From Micromonospora globbae (GTDB lineage Bacteria; Actinomycetota; Actinomycetes; Mycobacteriales; Micromonosporaceae): 64,000 nucleotides of DNA. Positions 9,406-18,116 of this stretch are shown piece by piece. The notes below the pieces were generated by a model. That model ran no database searches. It saw only the letters and a list, made by a program, of their open reading frames with translations, and was not told the DNA's origin. The number at the start of each line of letters is the position of its first letter. The first letter of the stretch is position 1. The position numbers and the translations under genes were made by a program. Location: positions 310,001-374,000 of the forward strand of contig NZ_RAQQ01000004.1 of the NCBI RefSeq assembly GCF_003610785.1, in the 5' to 3' direction.

Positions 9406-9915
9406 CTACAGCGGGCGGACGTAGCGCAGCTGGGTGACGGGTGCCGAGCCGATGAGGTCGATGCGCTCCGTGGCCGTCGGCGTCCAGCCGCCGCGCTCGT
9501 AGAAGCGCCGGGCGGGGGAGTTCTGCGCCAGTACCCAGAGTGCCCCCTGCCGCCAGCCGCGGTCCCGCATGGTGGCCAGGGCGTCGATCATGAGTTCCCG
9601 CCCCACCCCGCGGCCCCGCTCGGCCGGCTCCAGGTGGATGGCGTTGAGCAGCCCGGTCGACGGGTCGCCCTCGTCGTCCGGGCCGACGTAGCTGAAGCCG
9701 AGGAGGTCGCCGTCCCGCTCCGCCACGGTCATGAGGTGGTCGTCCCGCTCCCAGCCCCACCGCTCGGCCCAGTACCGCCCCATGGCGTCGGGGGTCGGCT
9801 CGGCCAGCGACCCGGCGGGCAGGAACGACGAGTACGCGGCGACCCGCGAACGCTGGTGCAGCGCGCCCACCGCGAGCAGATCGTCGGCGGTGGCCCGGCG
9901 GAGCGTGACGGTCAC
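9406..9915 (-). CDS. GNAT-family N-acetyltransferase
   Basis: A 169-aa acetyl-CoA-dependent acyltransferase. The GNAT fold is visible: beta4 [20 protein letters not shown] contains the acetyl-CoA pyrophosphate loop (RGRGVG, around residues 99-104), then [18 protein letters not shown], the typical helix-4 and beta-6 region. No membrane or secretion signal. Its ATG overlaps the stop of the RNase Z gene (ATGA), so the two are translationally coupled. Substrate unknown; the motif set fits small-molecule or N-terminal amine acetylation. Confidence 0.87.
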   Translation of the reverse strand: MTVTLRRATADDLLAVGALHQRSRVAAYSSFLPAGSLAEPTPDAMGRYWAERWGWERDDHLMTVAERDGDLLGFSYVGPDDEGDPSTGLLNAIHLEPAERGRGVGRELMIDALATMRDRGWRQGALWVLAQNSPARRFYERGGWTPTATERIDLIGSAPVTQLRYVRPL

Positions 9916-10835
9916 CCGGTCGAGGCTACCCGCCGTGGCGGGACCTGCACGGTCGTCAGATCCTCGGCGACGACGAGATCGCCGTCGAAGTGCTTTCGGG
10001 CCTCGTCGAGGAACCGGCGCGGGTCCGCGTACCGCTGGGAGAAGTGGGTGAGCACGAGCCGGCGTACGCCCGACTCGGCCGCCACCCGCGCGGCCTGCGC
10101 CGCCGTGAGGTGCCCGACCTCGGCGGCGAGGGCGGCCTCCGCGTCGAGGAACGTCGACTCGATGACCAGCAGGTCGGCGTGCTCCGCGAGGGCGTACACC
10201 GCGTCGCAGAGGCCGGTGTCCATCACGAAGGCGAACCGCTGCCCCGGCCGGGGAACGCTCACCTCGTCGCGGGTCACACGGCGTCCGTCCCGGTCGAGGT
10301 GGCCGACGCGGTTCAGCTCCCCGACGGCGGGGCCGACGACGCCGTACGCCGCCAGCTTCTCCGGCAGCATCCGGTGTCCGTCGGGCTCCACGAGCCGGTA
10401 GCCGTACGTCTCGATGGGGTGGCGCAGCCGGCGGGCCTCGAGCGTGCCGCAGCGCAGGGCGATCCGCTGGCCGTCGGCCTCGATGGGCTCGACGTGCAGC
10501 TCCGCGGTCTCGTAGAAGCTCGTGGCGTGCCGCAGCCGCGCGAAGTACTCGGCGCCGCCGGCGGGGAAGTGCACGGCCACCGGGTGCGGCACCCGGTCGA
10601 GCGAGAGCCGCTGGATGGTGCCGGGCAGGCCGAGGCAGTGGTCGCCGTGGAAGTGGGTGACGCAGATCCGGGTCAGGTCGGTGGCCGTCACCGTGGTGTG
10701 CAGCATCTGCCGCTGGCTGCCCTCGCCCGGGTCGAAGAGGATCACCTCGTCGTCCCAGCGCAGCACGTACCCGTTGTGGTTGCGCTGCCGGGTGGGCGCC
10801 TGGCTGGCCGTCCCGAGGATCACCAGCTCGCGCAT
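9912..10835 (-). CDS. rnz: Ribonuclease Z, tRNA 3' processing
   Basis: A 307-aa metallo-beta-lactamase-fold endonuclease that trims tRNA 3' trailers. Metal ligands are in [12 protein letters not shown] (residues 61-72), the later FVMDTGLC with its Asp, and [10 protein letters not shown] (His). The substrate-arm region sits near residues 140-190. Size is typical for bacterial RNase Z. ATG at 10835 is preceded at 10 nt by GGAGGT; a GTG two codons upstream (10841) is an alternative with 4-nt spacing. It heads a coupled pair with a GNAT gene. About 400 bp of apparently gene-free DNA lies upstream, containing an unusual promoter/SD/mini-ORF (11047-11146) on the same strand. Confidence 0.9.
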   Translation of the reverse strand: MRELVILGTASQAPTRQRNHNGYVLRWDDEVILFDPGEGSQRQMLHTTVTATDLTRICVTHFHGDHCLGLPGTIQRLSLDRVPHPVAVHFPAGGAEYFARLRHATSFYETAELHVEPIEADGQRIALRCGTLEARRLRHPIETYGYRLVEPDGHRMLPEKLAAYGVVGPAVGELNRVGHLDRDGRRVTRDEVSVPRPGQRFAFVMDTGLCDAVYALAEHADLLVIESTFLDAEAALAAEVGHLTAAQAARVAAESGVRRLVLTHFSQRYADPRRFLDEARKHFDGDLVVAEDLTTVQVPPRRVASTG

Positions 10836-11046
10836 CGACACAGCGACCTCCGGCGGGTCGTCCGGCTGCCGCCGGAGATGAAGCGACCCCCGGGGCGTCC
10901 GCGCTCGCGCGCGGGCCGGCTGGACTATGGCCGGCACCCCGGGGGTCGGGTGGCTGTCGTGGATTCGCCGCACCGCTGCCACACGGTCTCGACGATGGTG
11001 CCTGAGCCCGCCTCGCGGCGGACGGGATTACTGTCGAGGACAGCGG

Positions 11047-11085
11047 CTAGCGGACAGCCACCTCACGAGTCCGATTGCTATACAA
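11047..11085 (-). CDS. Possible 12-codon mini-ORF behind a perfect Shine-Dalgarno
   Basis: TTG at 11085 opens a frame encoding MYSNRTREVAVR before TAG. It starts 4 nt after GGAAAGGAGGTGGTCC, a near-complete complement of the 16S rRNA 3' end. No other gene begins close by; the nearest downstream minus-strand gene, rnz, starts 211 nt later. It could be a leader peptide, a very short protein, or a fortuitous frame after a strong ribosome-binding sequence. Confidence 0.3.
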   Translation of the reverse strand: MYSNRTREVAVR

Positions 11086-11089
11086 GTCT

Positions 11090-11146
11090 GGACCACCTCC
11101 TTTCCCGTGTACCGCCACGCTATCCAGTCCCCGCCGGGCGGGGCAA
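11090..11146 (-). promoter_or_regulatory. Consensus-like promoter with perfect Shine-Dalgarno
   Basis: On the minus strand: TTGCCC (11146-11141), 18-nt spacer, TAGCGT (11122-11117), then GGAAAGGAGGTGGTCC (11105-11090). Expected transcription start near 11110. The interval 10836-11238 holds nothing else convincing except a small CTGTC/GACAG hairpin after the mini-ORF. Confidence 0.55.
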
Positions 11147-11238
11147 CGGATTTCGATCACATCGGCGGGCGGGAATACGGCGCCGCCCGCGCCGCGGGCC
11201 GCGGAGGCTGTCGACGGTCGGCTGGCCGCCGGGTCGGG

Positions 11239-11901
<663 letters not shown>

Positions 11902-11986
11902 GGTGGGACTCCTCTCGTATCTCCCAGGGGCTGCAACGCCGGAGGGTCCCCGATCCTTACCCGATCCCCTCGGACTCACCCGCCGG

Positions 11987-12400
11987 TCAGCCGAGCGCGG
12001 CGGCGATCCGGTCGGCGTACGAGCGCGCCTCGGCGTCGTCGGCGTAGCGGGTCCGGGGCCAGAAGAAGCCCCGCAGCCCGTCGCCCTTCGTCCGCGGGAC
12101 AACGTGGGTGTGCAGGTGCGGGACCGACTGGGACACCTTGTTGTTCATCGCCACGAACGTCCCACCGGCCCCCAGACCGGACTCCACGGCCACGGCGAGC
12201 CGCTGCACGAGCCCGAAGTAGTCGCCCAGCGACCCGGGAGGCAGGTCGGCGAGGGTCACGAGGTGGGTCCGTGGCACCACCAGCACATGACCCTTGAACA
12301 CCGGGCGCGTGTCGAGGAACGCCACGCCCTCCGGCACGTCGGCGACCCGGAACGCCGGCACATCGCCCGCCACGATCCCGCAGAACACGCACCCGGCCAC
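11987..12400 (-). CDS. HIT-family nucleotide-binding hydrolase
   Basis: A 137-aa histidine-triad protein. The triad HLHTHVVPR (His95/97/99) is intact, and the N-terminal CVFCGIVAG carries the CxxC usual in HinT-like proteins (Cys4, Cys7), here without the second zinc histidine pattern being obvious. Likely a purine nucleoside phosphoramidase or Ap4A-type hydrolase. The GTG at 12400 is preceded 6 nt upstream by TAGCCT and lacks a ribosome-binding site. The C-terminal segment [16 protein letters not shown] is typical of a subgroup in actinobacteria. Confidence 0.88.
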   Translation of the reverse strand: MAGCVFCGIVAGDVPAFRVADVPEGVAFLDTRPVFKGHVLVVPRTHLVTLADLPPGSLGDYFGLVQRLAVAVESGLGAGGTFVAMNNKVSQSVPHLHTHVVPRTKGDGLRGFFWPRTRYADDAEARSYADRIAAALG

Positions 12401-12406
12401 GGCCCC

Positions 12407-12412
12407 AGGCTA
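12407..12412 (-). promoter_or_regulatory. -10 box TAGCCT of the HIT gene
   Basis: Six nt upstream of the GTG at 12400 on the minus strand; leaderless arrangement. Confidence 0.5.
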
Positions 12413-12433
12413 TGCGGGGCGCCACCGGCGGGG

Positions 12434-12720
12434 TCAGGCCGGGTCGAGGTAGGCGTCCCACCCGTCGTCCGGCACCCCGACCGGGCCGGTCTCACCGCCG
12501 GCGACATGGCGTACCCGCCAGCCAGGACCAGGCCGAGATCATCGCCGGCCGCGAAGCCGATCTCGACGAGCCGACGGTGCAGGGCGTCCATCAGGCGGCG
12601 CTGAGCTGGGACAACCGTCGCTCCCAGAGCGAGACCAACCGGCGGGAGGTCATTCGCCGCACCCGTGGCCAGTCCTGACGCAGCAGTTCCGCGTTGACGT
12701 AGCGGATGATGTCGCCGCGT
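12434..12720 (-). pseudogene. Remnant of an AbiE-like antitoxin/toxin gene pair
   Basis: Reading the minus strand from 12720, one frame gives a C-terminal fragment with VNAELLRQDWPRVRRMTS and SLWERRLSQLSAA ending in TGA. That stop overlaps an ATG (TGATG, 12591) opening a second frame MDALHRRLVEIGF...LVLAGGYAM, which resembles the N-terminus of AbiEii-type nucleotidyltransferase toxins (GGYA motif). Similarity stops at about 12505; a +1 frame then runs to a stop at 12434 (GVPDDGWDAYLDPA). The catalytic core is absent, so this looks like an antitoxin 3' end plus toxin 5' end left by deletion. Family assignment rests on motif recognition only. Confidence 0.45.
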
Positions 12721-12791
12721 TGCCCGCAACCGGTACGACAGCGCGCGCCGTGACGCGGCCGGGTTGCGCCCGGTCGGCGGGGCCGGCGGAC

Positions 12792-12797
12792 TAACGT
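12792..12797 (+). promoter_or_regulatory. -10 box TAACGT of metB
   Basis: Seven nt upstream of the ATG at 12805; no Shine-Dalgarno fits between. Confidence 0.5.
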
Positions 12798-12804
12798 CTC
12801 GGGA

Positions 12805-13947
12805 ATGAGTCACGGCTTCGAGACGCTCGCCATCCACGCCGGCCAGGACCCCGAGGCCCGCACCGGCGCGGTGATCCCACCCATCTACCAGACCAGCACG
12901 TACGCGCAGGACGCCGTCGGTGCGCCGCGGCTCGGCTACGAGTACAGCCGCTCCGGCAACCCGACCCGTGACGCGCTGCAGGAGTGCCTGGCGGCGCTGG
13001 AGGGCGGCGCGGTCGGGCTCGCCTTCGCCAGCGGGCTGGCGGCCGAGGACACCCTGCTGCGGACCGTCTGCAAGCCGGGCGACCACGTGGTCATCCCGGA
13101 CGACGCCTACGGGGGCACCTACCGGCTCTTCGCCCGCGTCGTGGAGCGGTGGGGCCTGGCCTACACCCCCGCCCGGGTGTCCGACCCGGACGCGATCCGC
13201 GCCGCGATCCGCCCCGGCAGCACGAGGATCGTCTGGGTGGAGACGCCCACCAACCCGCTGCTCGGCATCGCCGACATCGCCGCCCTCGCGGCCGTCGCCC
13301 ACGACGCGGGCGCGCTGCTGGTGGTCGACAACACGTTCGCCTCGCCGTACCTCCAGCAGCCGATCGCCCTCGGCGCGGACGTGGTGGTGCACTCGACGAC
13401 CAAGTACATCGGCGGCCACTCGGACGTGGTGGGTGGCGCGCTGATCGCCGCGGACGCCGGGCTCGGCGAGGAGCTGCGCTACCACCAGAACGCGATGGGC
13501 GCGATCAACGGGCCCTTCGACGCGTGGCTCACCCTGCGGGGGATCAAGACCCTTGGCGTACGCATGGACCGGCACTGCGACAACGCCGAGCGGCTCGCCG
13601 CGTACCTCGACGGCCACGCCCAGGTGGCGCAGGTGATCTACCCGGGTCTCCCGTCGCACCCCGGCCACGAGATCGCGGCGAAGCAGATGCGCCGCTTCGG
13701 CGGCATGATCTCCTTCCGCGCAGCGGGCGGCGAGGAGCACGCCGTCGAGATCTGCAACCGGGCCCGACTGTTCGTCCTCGCCGAGTCCCTCGGCGGGGTG
13801 GAGTCCCTGATCGAGCACCCGGGTCGCATGACACACGCAAGCGCTGCGGGCTCACCGCTTGAAGTTCCCGGCGATCTCGTGCGACTGTCTGTCGGCATCG
13901 AGACGGTCGACGACCTGCTCGCCGATCTGGAGCAGGCGCTGGGCTGA
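12805..13947 (+). CDS. metB: Cystathionine gamma-synthase / gamma-lyase (Cys/Met PLP enzyme)
   Basis: A 380-aa fold-I PLP enzyme of the Cys/Met metabolism family. The Schiff-base Lys200 is in HSTTKYIGGHSD; YEYSRSGNPT, SGLAAEDTLLRT, VWVETPTNP and VVDNTFASPY are all present, and the tetramer-type C-terminal domain ends LADLEQALG. It either makes cystathionine from an activated homoserine and cysteine or runs as gamma-lyase; annotation as MetB follows synteny with M. tuberculosis Rv1079 beside cbs and greA. ATG start is leaderless (see 12792). Codons around 13828-13890 are slightly less GC-rich than the rest but the frame and conserved motifs (VESLIEHPGRMTHAS) are intact. Confidence 0.9.
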   Translation: MSHGFETLAIHAGQDPEARTGAVIPPIYQTSTYAQDAVGAPRLGYEYSRSGNPTRDALQECLAALEGGAVGLAFASGLAAEDTLLRTVCKPGDHVVIPDDAYGGTYRLFARVVERWGLAYTPARVSDPDAIRAAIRPGSTRIVWVETPTNPLLGIADIAALAAVAHDAGALLVVDNTFASPYLQQPIALGADVVVHSTTKYIGGHSDVVGGALIAADAGLGEELRYHQNAMGAINGPFDAWLTLRGIKTLGVRMDRHCDNAERLAAYLDGHAQVAQVIYPGLPSHPGHEIAAKQMRRFGGMISFRAAGGEEHAVEICNRARLFVLAESLGGVESLIEHPGRMTHASAAGSPLEVPGDLVRLSVGIETVDDLLADLEQALG

Positions 13948-13969
13948 CCGCTGGCTGGGGAGGGTGGCC

Positions 13970-15373
13970 GTGCAGGACATCATGCCGACCTGGGTCGGAG
14001 CGACCGCCAAGCAGATCGCCCGGGGCGTACGCCGGGGCGACGTCTCGGCCACCCAGGTCGTCGCGGACCACCTCGACCACATCTCCCGCGCCGACGCCGA
14101 CCTCGCCGCGTTCCGCACGGTGCGCGGCGGGGAGGCGATCACCGAGGCGGAGAAGGTCGACGAGCAGGAGGACCTGGCCAACCTTCCGCTGGCCGGGGTG
14201 CCGGTGGCGGTCAAGGAGAACACCCCGGTGGCCGGGCTGCCCACCTGGAACGGGTCGGCCGCGGTGCGTACGCCGGTCGCCGAGGCCGACCACGAGGTGG
14301 TCCGCCGGCTGCGCGGCGCCGGCGCGGTGATCCTCGGGGTGACCCGCATGCCGGAGCTGGGTCTCTGGGCGCTCACCGACGATGACAGCGGCGTGACCCG
14401 CAACCCGTGGGACACCGGGCGCACGCCGGGCGGCTCCTCGGGTGGCGCGGCGGCGGCCGTGGCGGCCGGCCTCGTGCCGATGGCGCACGGCAACGACGGC
14501 CTCGGCTCGATCCGCATCCCGGCCGCCTGCTGCGGGCTGATCGGACTCAAGCCGGGCCGCGGCGTGGTTCCCTGCCAGCTCGGCGCGGAGGACTGGTTCG
14601 GGCTCACCGAGCACGGGATGCTGACCACCACGGTCGCCGACGCGGCCGTGGGCTTCTCGGTGCTCGCGGGACGGCGCCCGGAGAAGCTGGTCCCGCCGCA
14701 GCGGCTGCGGGTCGGGGTGTCGCTCCGCTCGCCGGTGCGCGGCGTCTCGCCGGACGCCCCCAACCGGGACGCCGTCGCCACCGCCGGCCGGCTGCTGGCC
14801 GCCGCGGGCCACGACACGGTCCCGGCCGACCCGGTCTACCCGACCCGGCTCGGCCTCCAGGGCATCGCCACCTGGTTCGCGGCGGCGGCCGCCGACGTCC
14901 AGGCCGCCGGCATCGACCGGCGCAGCCTGCAACGGCGCAGCCGCCGGCACGTCGCGCTCGGCGAGTGGGCGCAGCGGCGGGGGTACGTCCGGGAGGCGGA
15001 CCGGGTCGCCTGGCGGGAACGGTCCATCGGCTTCTTCACCGACCACTCGGTCGACCTGCTGCTCACCCCGGCGCTGGCCGGCCGCCCGCCGGAGGCGGCC
15101 AGCTGGTCGAACCGGTCCTGGCGGGCCAACATGGCGGCGAACATCCGGTACGCGCCGTACGCGGCGCCGTGGAACATCGCCGGTCTGCCGTCGATCGTCG
15201 TGCCGGTGGGCCGGCGCCCCGACGGCCTGCCGGTCGCAGTGCAGCTGGTCGGCCCACCCGGGTCGGAGCTGCTGCTGCTCGGCGTGGCCGGCCAGTTCGA
15301 GATGGCCGCGCCCTGGCCGCGGCACGCACCGGGGTACCCGCGCGTCGGCACGGGGTCGCCCGCCATCGCGTGA
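13970..15373 (+). CDS. Amidase signature enzyme
   Basis: A 467-aa amidohydrolase of the amidase-signature family. The Ser-cisSer-Lys triad is visible: Lys82 in PVAVKENT, Ser156/157 in GGSSGGAAAAVAAG and the nucleophile Ser180 in GNDGLGSIRIPA. Substrate could be a nitrile-derived amide, an aryl or peptide amide, or a carbamate; the sequence does not tell. GTG at 13970 follows GGGGAGGG by 5 nt, 22 nt after metB, so it is probably co-transcribed with metB. It is not GatA: no gatB or gatC is nearby and the spacing of motifs fits general amidases. No signal peptide. Confidence 0.87.
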   Translation: MQDIMPTWVGATAKQIARGVRRGDVSATQVVADHLDHISRADADLAAFRTVRGGEAITEAEKVDEQEDLANLPLAGVPVAVKENTPVAGLPTWNGSAAVRTPVAEADHEVVRRLRGAGAVILGVTRMPELGLWALTDDDSGVTRNPWDTGRTPGGSSGGAAAAVAAGLVPMAHGNDGLGSIRIPAACCGLIGLKPGRGVVPCQLGAEDWFGLTEHGMLTTTVADAAVGFSVLAGRRPEKLVPPQRLRVGVSLRSPVRGVSPDAPNRDAVATAGRLLAAAGHDTVPADPVYPTRLGLQGIATWFAAAAADVQAAGIDRRSLQRRSRRHVALGEWAQRRGYVREADRVAWRERSIGFFTDHSVDLLLTPALAGRPPEAASWSNRSWRANMAANIRYAPYAAPWNIAGLPSIVVPVGRRPDGLPVAVQLVGPPGSELLLLGVAGQFEMAAPWPRHAPGYPRVGTGSPAIA

Positions 15374-15437
15374 TCGTCGAGCGTTCGCGCGCGGATTCGA
15401 CGGCGGCGTCGCCGCCGGTCCCGCCGACGCCGGGTGG

Positions 15438-15443
15438 CACGAT
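15438..15443 (+). promoter_or_regulatory. -10-like CACGAT upstream of ilvA
   Basis: CACGAT ends 6 nt before the ATG at 15450; weaker than the TANNNT boxes but in the same position. Confidence 0.35.
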
Positions 15444-15449
15444 CGGGGC

Positions 15450-16670
15450 ATGACGGAACTGGTCGGTCTCGCCGACGTACAGGCCGCGCGGGAACTGCTC
15501 GCCGGCGTCACCCGCACCACGCCGCTCGAGCCCTCCCGGCCGCTGAGCGCGGTTCTCGGCGGGCCGGCGTGGCTGAAGTGCGAGAACGTGCAGCGGGCCG
15601 GGTCGTACAAGGTGCGCGGCGCGTACGTGCGGATCTCCCGGTTGTCGCAGGAGGAGCGGTCCCGGGGGGTGGTCGCGGCGAGCGCCGGGAACCACGCCCA
15701 GGGTGTGGCGCTCGCCGCCGGGCTGGTCGGCGCCCACGCCACGGTCTTCATGCCGGTGAACGCGCCGCTGCCGAAGGTCGCGGCCACCAAGGGGTACGGC
15801 GCCCAGGTCGAGCTGGTCGGCAACACCGTCGACGAGTCGCTGGTGGCCGCGCAGACGTTCGCCGAGCGGACCGGGGCGGTGCTCATCCACCCGTTCGACC
15901 ACCGGGACGTGATCGCCGGGCAGGGCACCGTGGCGCTGGAGATCCTCGAACAGTGCCCGGACGTGAAGACGATCATCACCGGCGTGGGCGGGGGTGGTCT
16001 GATCTCCGGGATCGCGGTCGCGGCGAAGGCCCTGCGACCGGACATCCGTGTCATCGGCGTCCAGGCGTCCGGCGCGGCCGCGTACCCGCCCTCGCTGGTC
16101 GCCGGGGAGCCGGTCCGGCTGCCGGCGTTCTCCACCATCGCGGACGGCATCGCCGTGGGCCGCCCCGGCGACCTCACCTTCACGCACGTGCGCAAGCTGG
16201 TGGACGAGGTGGTCACCGTCTCCGAGGAGGACATCTCCCGCGCGCTGCTGATGCTGCTGGAGCGGGGCAAGCAGGTGGTCGAACCGGCCGGCGCGGTCGG
16301 CGTCGCGGCCCTGCTCGCGGGGGCCGTGCAGGTGGAGGCGCCGGTGGTCGCCGTCCTGTCCGGCGGGAACATCGACCCGCTGCTGATGCTGCGCGTGATC
16401 GAGCACGGGCTGGCCGCCGCGGGCCGCTACCTGCGGTTCACGGTGCGCTGCTCCGACCGCCCCGGCCAGCTCGCGTCGCTGCTCGGCGAGATCGCCGAGC
16501 ACCGCGCGAACGTGGTGGACGTGGTGCACCAGCGCGCCCACCCGCACCTGCACCTCGGCGAGGTGGAGGTGGCGCTCTCGGTGGAGACGCGGGGTGTCGA
16601 GCACTCCGACACGCTCATCAGCGCGCTGCGGGCGAGCGGCTACCAGGTGGTCTTTGCCGGCGAGGCGTGA
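15450..16670 (+). CDS. ilvA: Threonine ammonia-lyase (threonine dehydratase) with ACT domain
   Basis: A 406-aa fold-II PLP enzyme deaminating threonine (and serine) to 2-oxobutyrate. Lys54 in GSYKVRGA is the PLP lysine; ASAGNHAQGVALAA and GVGGGGLISGIA are the substrate and phosphate loops. A single C-terminal ACT-like regulatory domain (about 330-406, FTVRCSDRPGQLASLLGEI) distinguishes it from the long biosynthetic enzyme and matches the roughly 400-aa form found in actinobacteria. The frame ends inside a long palindrome shared with the convergent greA terminus. Possible roles are isoleucine precursor supply or catabolism. Confidence 0.9.
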   Translation: MTELVGLADVQAARELLAGVTRTTPLEPSRPLSAVLGGPAWLKCENVQRAGSYKVRGAYVRISRLSQEERSRGVVAASAGNHAQGVALAAGLVGAHATVFMPVNAPLPKVAATKGYGAQVELVGNTVDESLVAAQTFAERTGAVLIHPFDHRDVIAGQGTVALEILEQCPDVKTIITGVGGGGLISGIAVAAKALRPDIRVIGVQASGAAAYPPSLVAGEPVRLPAFSTIADGIAVGRPGDLTFTHVRKLVDEVVTVSEEDISRALLMLLERGKQVVEPAGAVGVAALLAGAVQVEAPVVAVLSGGNIDPLLMLRVIEHGLAAAGRYLRFTVRCSDRPGQLASLLGEIAEHRANVVDVVHQRAHPHLHLGEVEVALSVETRGVEHSDTLISALRASGYQVVFAGEA

Positions 16671-16693
16671 CACCGGCCGGTGCCACGCCTCGC
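16660..16693. terminator. 34-bp palindromic bidirectional terminator, ilvA/greA
   Basis: GCGAGGCGTG (16660-16669) pairs with CACGCCTCGC (16684-16693), and the interior CACCGGCCGGTG is itself palindromic. The ilvA stop codon lies within the structure. Confidence 0.75.
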
Positions 16694-16744
16694 GGGGGGA
16701 CGTACGCGTCGATGCGGGCCGGGCTCGGGCCCGGCCACCGCGCC

Positions 16745-17242
16745 TCAGCCGCTGAACGGCTCGAACTTGACCACGGTCACCTTGATGTCGGCGCCGCTGG
16801 GCGCCGTGTAGGTGCAGGTCTGGCCCGCCCGGCCGCCCAGGATGGCCTGGCCGAGCGCCGACTCGGGGCTGTAGACGGTCAGGTCGGTGGTGGACGCGAT
16901 CTCCCGGGAGCCGAGCAGGAAGGTCTCGGTGTCGTCCTTGTCGTCGTCGAAGTAGATCGTCACCACCATGCCGGGCGCCACCGCGTCGGCCGACGGCGCC
17001 TCGCCGACCTTGGCGGTGCGCAGCAGTTCCTGGAGGTAGCGGATGCGCCCCTCGGCCTTGCCCTGCTCCTCGCGGGCGGCGTGGTAGCCGCCGTTCTCCC
17101 GCAGGTCGCCCTCCTCGCGCCGGGCGTTGATCTCGGCGGCGATCACCGGCCGGTTGGCGATGAGCTCGTCGAGCTCGGCCTGGAGCCGGTCGTAAGCGTC
17201 CTGCGACAGCCAGGTGGCGGACGCCTCGTTGCCAGTGGACAC
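16745..17242 (-). CDS. greA: Transcription elongation factor GreA
   Basis: A 165-aa factor that stimulates RNA polymerase to cleave backtracked transcripts. The N-terminal coiled coil (about residues 10-80) has the acidic tip in [18 protein letters not shown], where GreA carries its two catalytic acidic residues; the C-terminal FKBP-like domain includes [15 protein letters not shown] at 17242 follows GAGGAG by 7 nt; the longer upstream frame is antisense to nothing conserved and less likely. Same position and orientation as M. tuberculosis Rv1080c. Confidence 0.95.
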   Translation of the reverse strand: MSTGNEASATWLSQDAYDRLQAELDELIANRPVIAAEINARREEGDLRENGGYHAAREEQGKAEGRIRYLQELLRTAKVGEAPSADAVAPGMVVTIYFDDDKDDTETFLLGSREIASTTDLTVYSPESALGQAILGGRAGQTCTYTAPSGADIKVTVVKFEPFSG

Positions 17243-17357
17243 AGGCGATCTCCTCAGTTGTGCGTGGCTGGCTGACAGGTGAACTTCCAAGTTACCAGTG
17301 CCGTACGACACGGGGTGGCGACGATCACCTCAGCGCCGGGCGCGTACGGCGGCGCGT

Positions 17358-17445
17358 GCGGGCCGGGCGTGGCGGGGTCAGGCCGGTGCGGGCCGGGCGT
17401 GGCGGCGTCAGGCCGGTGCGGGCCCTCCGTGGCGGGGTCGGGTGG
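17358..17445. repeat. 30-bp tandem repeat upstream of greA
   Basis: GCGGGCCGGGCGTGGCGGGG plus TCAGGCCGGT at 17358 recurs at 17388 with one change and as a degenerate third copy at 17418. The 17243-17466 gap holds nothing else but a possible greA -10 (TAACTT) near 17295. Confidence 0.8.
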
Positions 17446-17466
17446 CCGGGGCGGTGGTGTGTCCCG

Positions 17467-17904
17467 TCAGGCCGGGGGCCGGCAGCGCAGCACCTCGCCG
17501 ATGAAGGGCCGGCCGGTGGTCGCCAGCCGGTGCTGGACCGTCACGTGCCGCTCTCCGGGCGGTGCGGTCACCGTGACCTGTTCCCGGGCCACCTCGTTGC
17601 CGTCGCGGTCCCGGGCGCGGAGCAGGCAGACGGCCGACCCGCCGGTGGGCACCGTCACCCGGAAGTCGACACGTACCTGTTTGTCCGTGATGTCCGTGTA
17701 GGTGATGACCTGGGAGTCGTAGTTCGGATCGCCGTACTGCCGGTAGAGCCGCAGCGCGATCACGCTGAGCACGGCCAGCAGGACGACCAGCGCCACGACG
17801 GCCAGCACCGTGGGGCGGCGCCCGCCGGGCTGTCGGCGGCGGCCGTACCGCCCGGGAGGGAAGGTGGGTGCTTCCGGTGCAACTGTGGCGTGCGTCTCGC
17901 TCAC
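17467..17904 (-). CDS. DUF4307 single-pass membrane protein
   Basis: A 145-aa protein: a Pro/Arg-rich cytoplasmic N-terminus (residues 1-30), one transmembrane helix at about 32-52 ([19 protein letters not shown]), and an extracytoplasmic beta-rich domain with [20 protein letters not shown] and GEVLRCRPP. Two cysteines in that domain may form a disulfide. It matches the DUF4307 family by architecture and by synteny next to greA and mca (M. tuberculosis Rv1081c). GTG at 17904 lies 9 nt after AGGAGA. Function unknown. Confidence 0.85.
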   Translation of the reverse strand: MSETHATVAPEAPTFPPGRYGRRRQPGGRRPTVLAVVALVVLLAVLSVIALRLYRQYGDPNYDSQVITYTDITDKQVRVDFRVTVPTGGSAVCLLRARDRDGNEVAREQVTVTAPPGERHVTVQHRLATTGRPFIGEVLRCRPPA

Positions 17905-17982
17905 CGGCGGGTATCTCCTGGCGTCGTTGTCGGTGGCATCGGCAAGAATGGCTTCTGTCCATCCTCCCAGCCCGGCTCCGCC

Positions 17983-18012
17983 TCAAGCATGGCAGGCGTC
18001 AAGCATGGCAGG
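17983..18012. repeat. Short tandem duplication upstream of mca
   Basis: TCAAGCATGGCAGG occurs at 17983 and again at 17999, 104 nt before the mca start. Confidence 0.75.
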
Positions 18013-18116
18013 TCGGCCGTCGGAGGGTCCGCCCGGCGGTCGCCGGGCGGGAGGATCCCGGCAGGTCAACGGCCCGTCCCGGGCCCACCGGCCGACCCGA
18101 ACGAGGAGTGCCGAAG

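Noticed and set aside
11081..11097. DasR-binding site
   Set aside because: 12 of 16 matches but the conserved bases largely coincide with the anti-SD sequence, and no amino-sugar genes are close; kept only as a remark.
12256..13836. A 526-aa minus-strand frame opposite metB
   Set aside because: Antisense to metB for most of its length. Only the part at about 12505-12591 contains a recognisable fragment, reported as a pseudogene.
15373..15438. A separate small gene between the amidase and ilvA genes
   Set aside because: The 76-bp gap is too short and contains only the ilvA promoter-like sequence.
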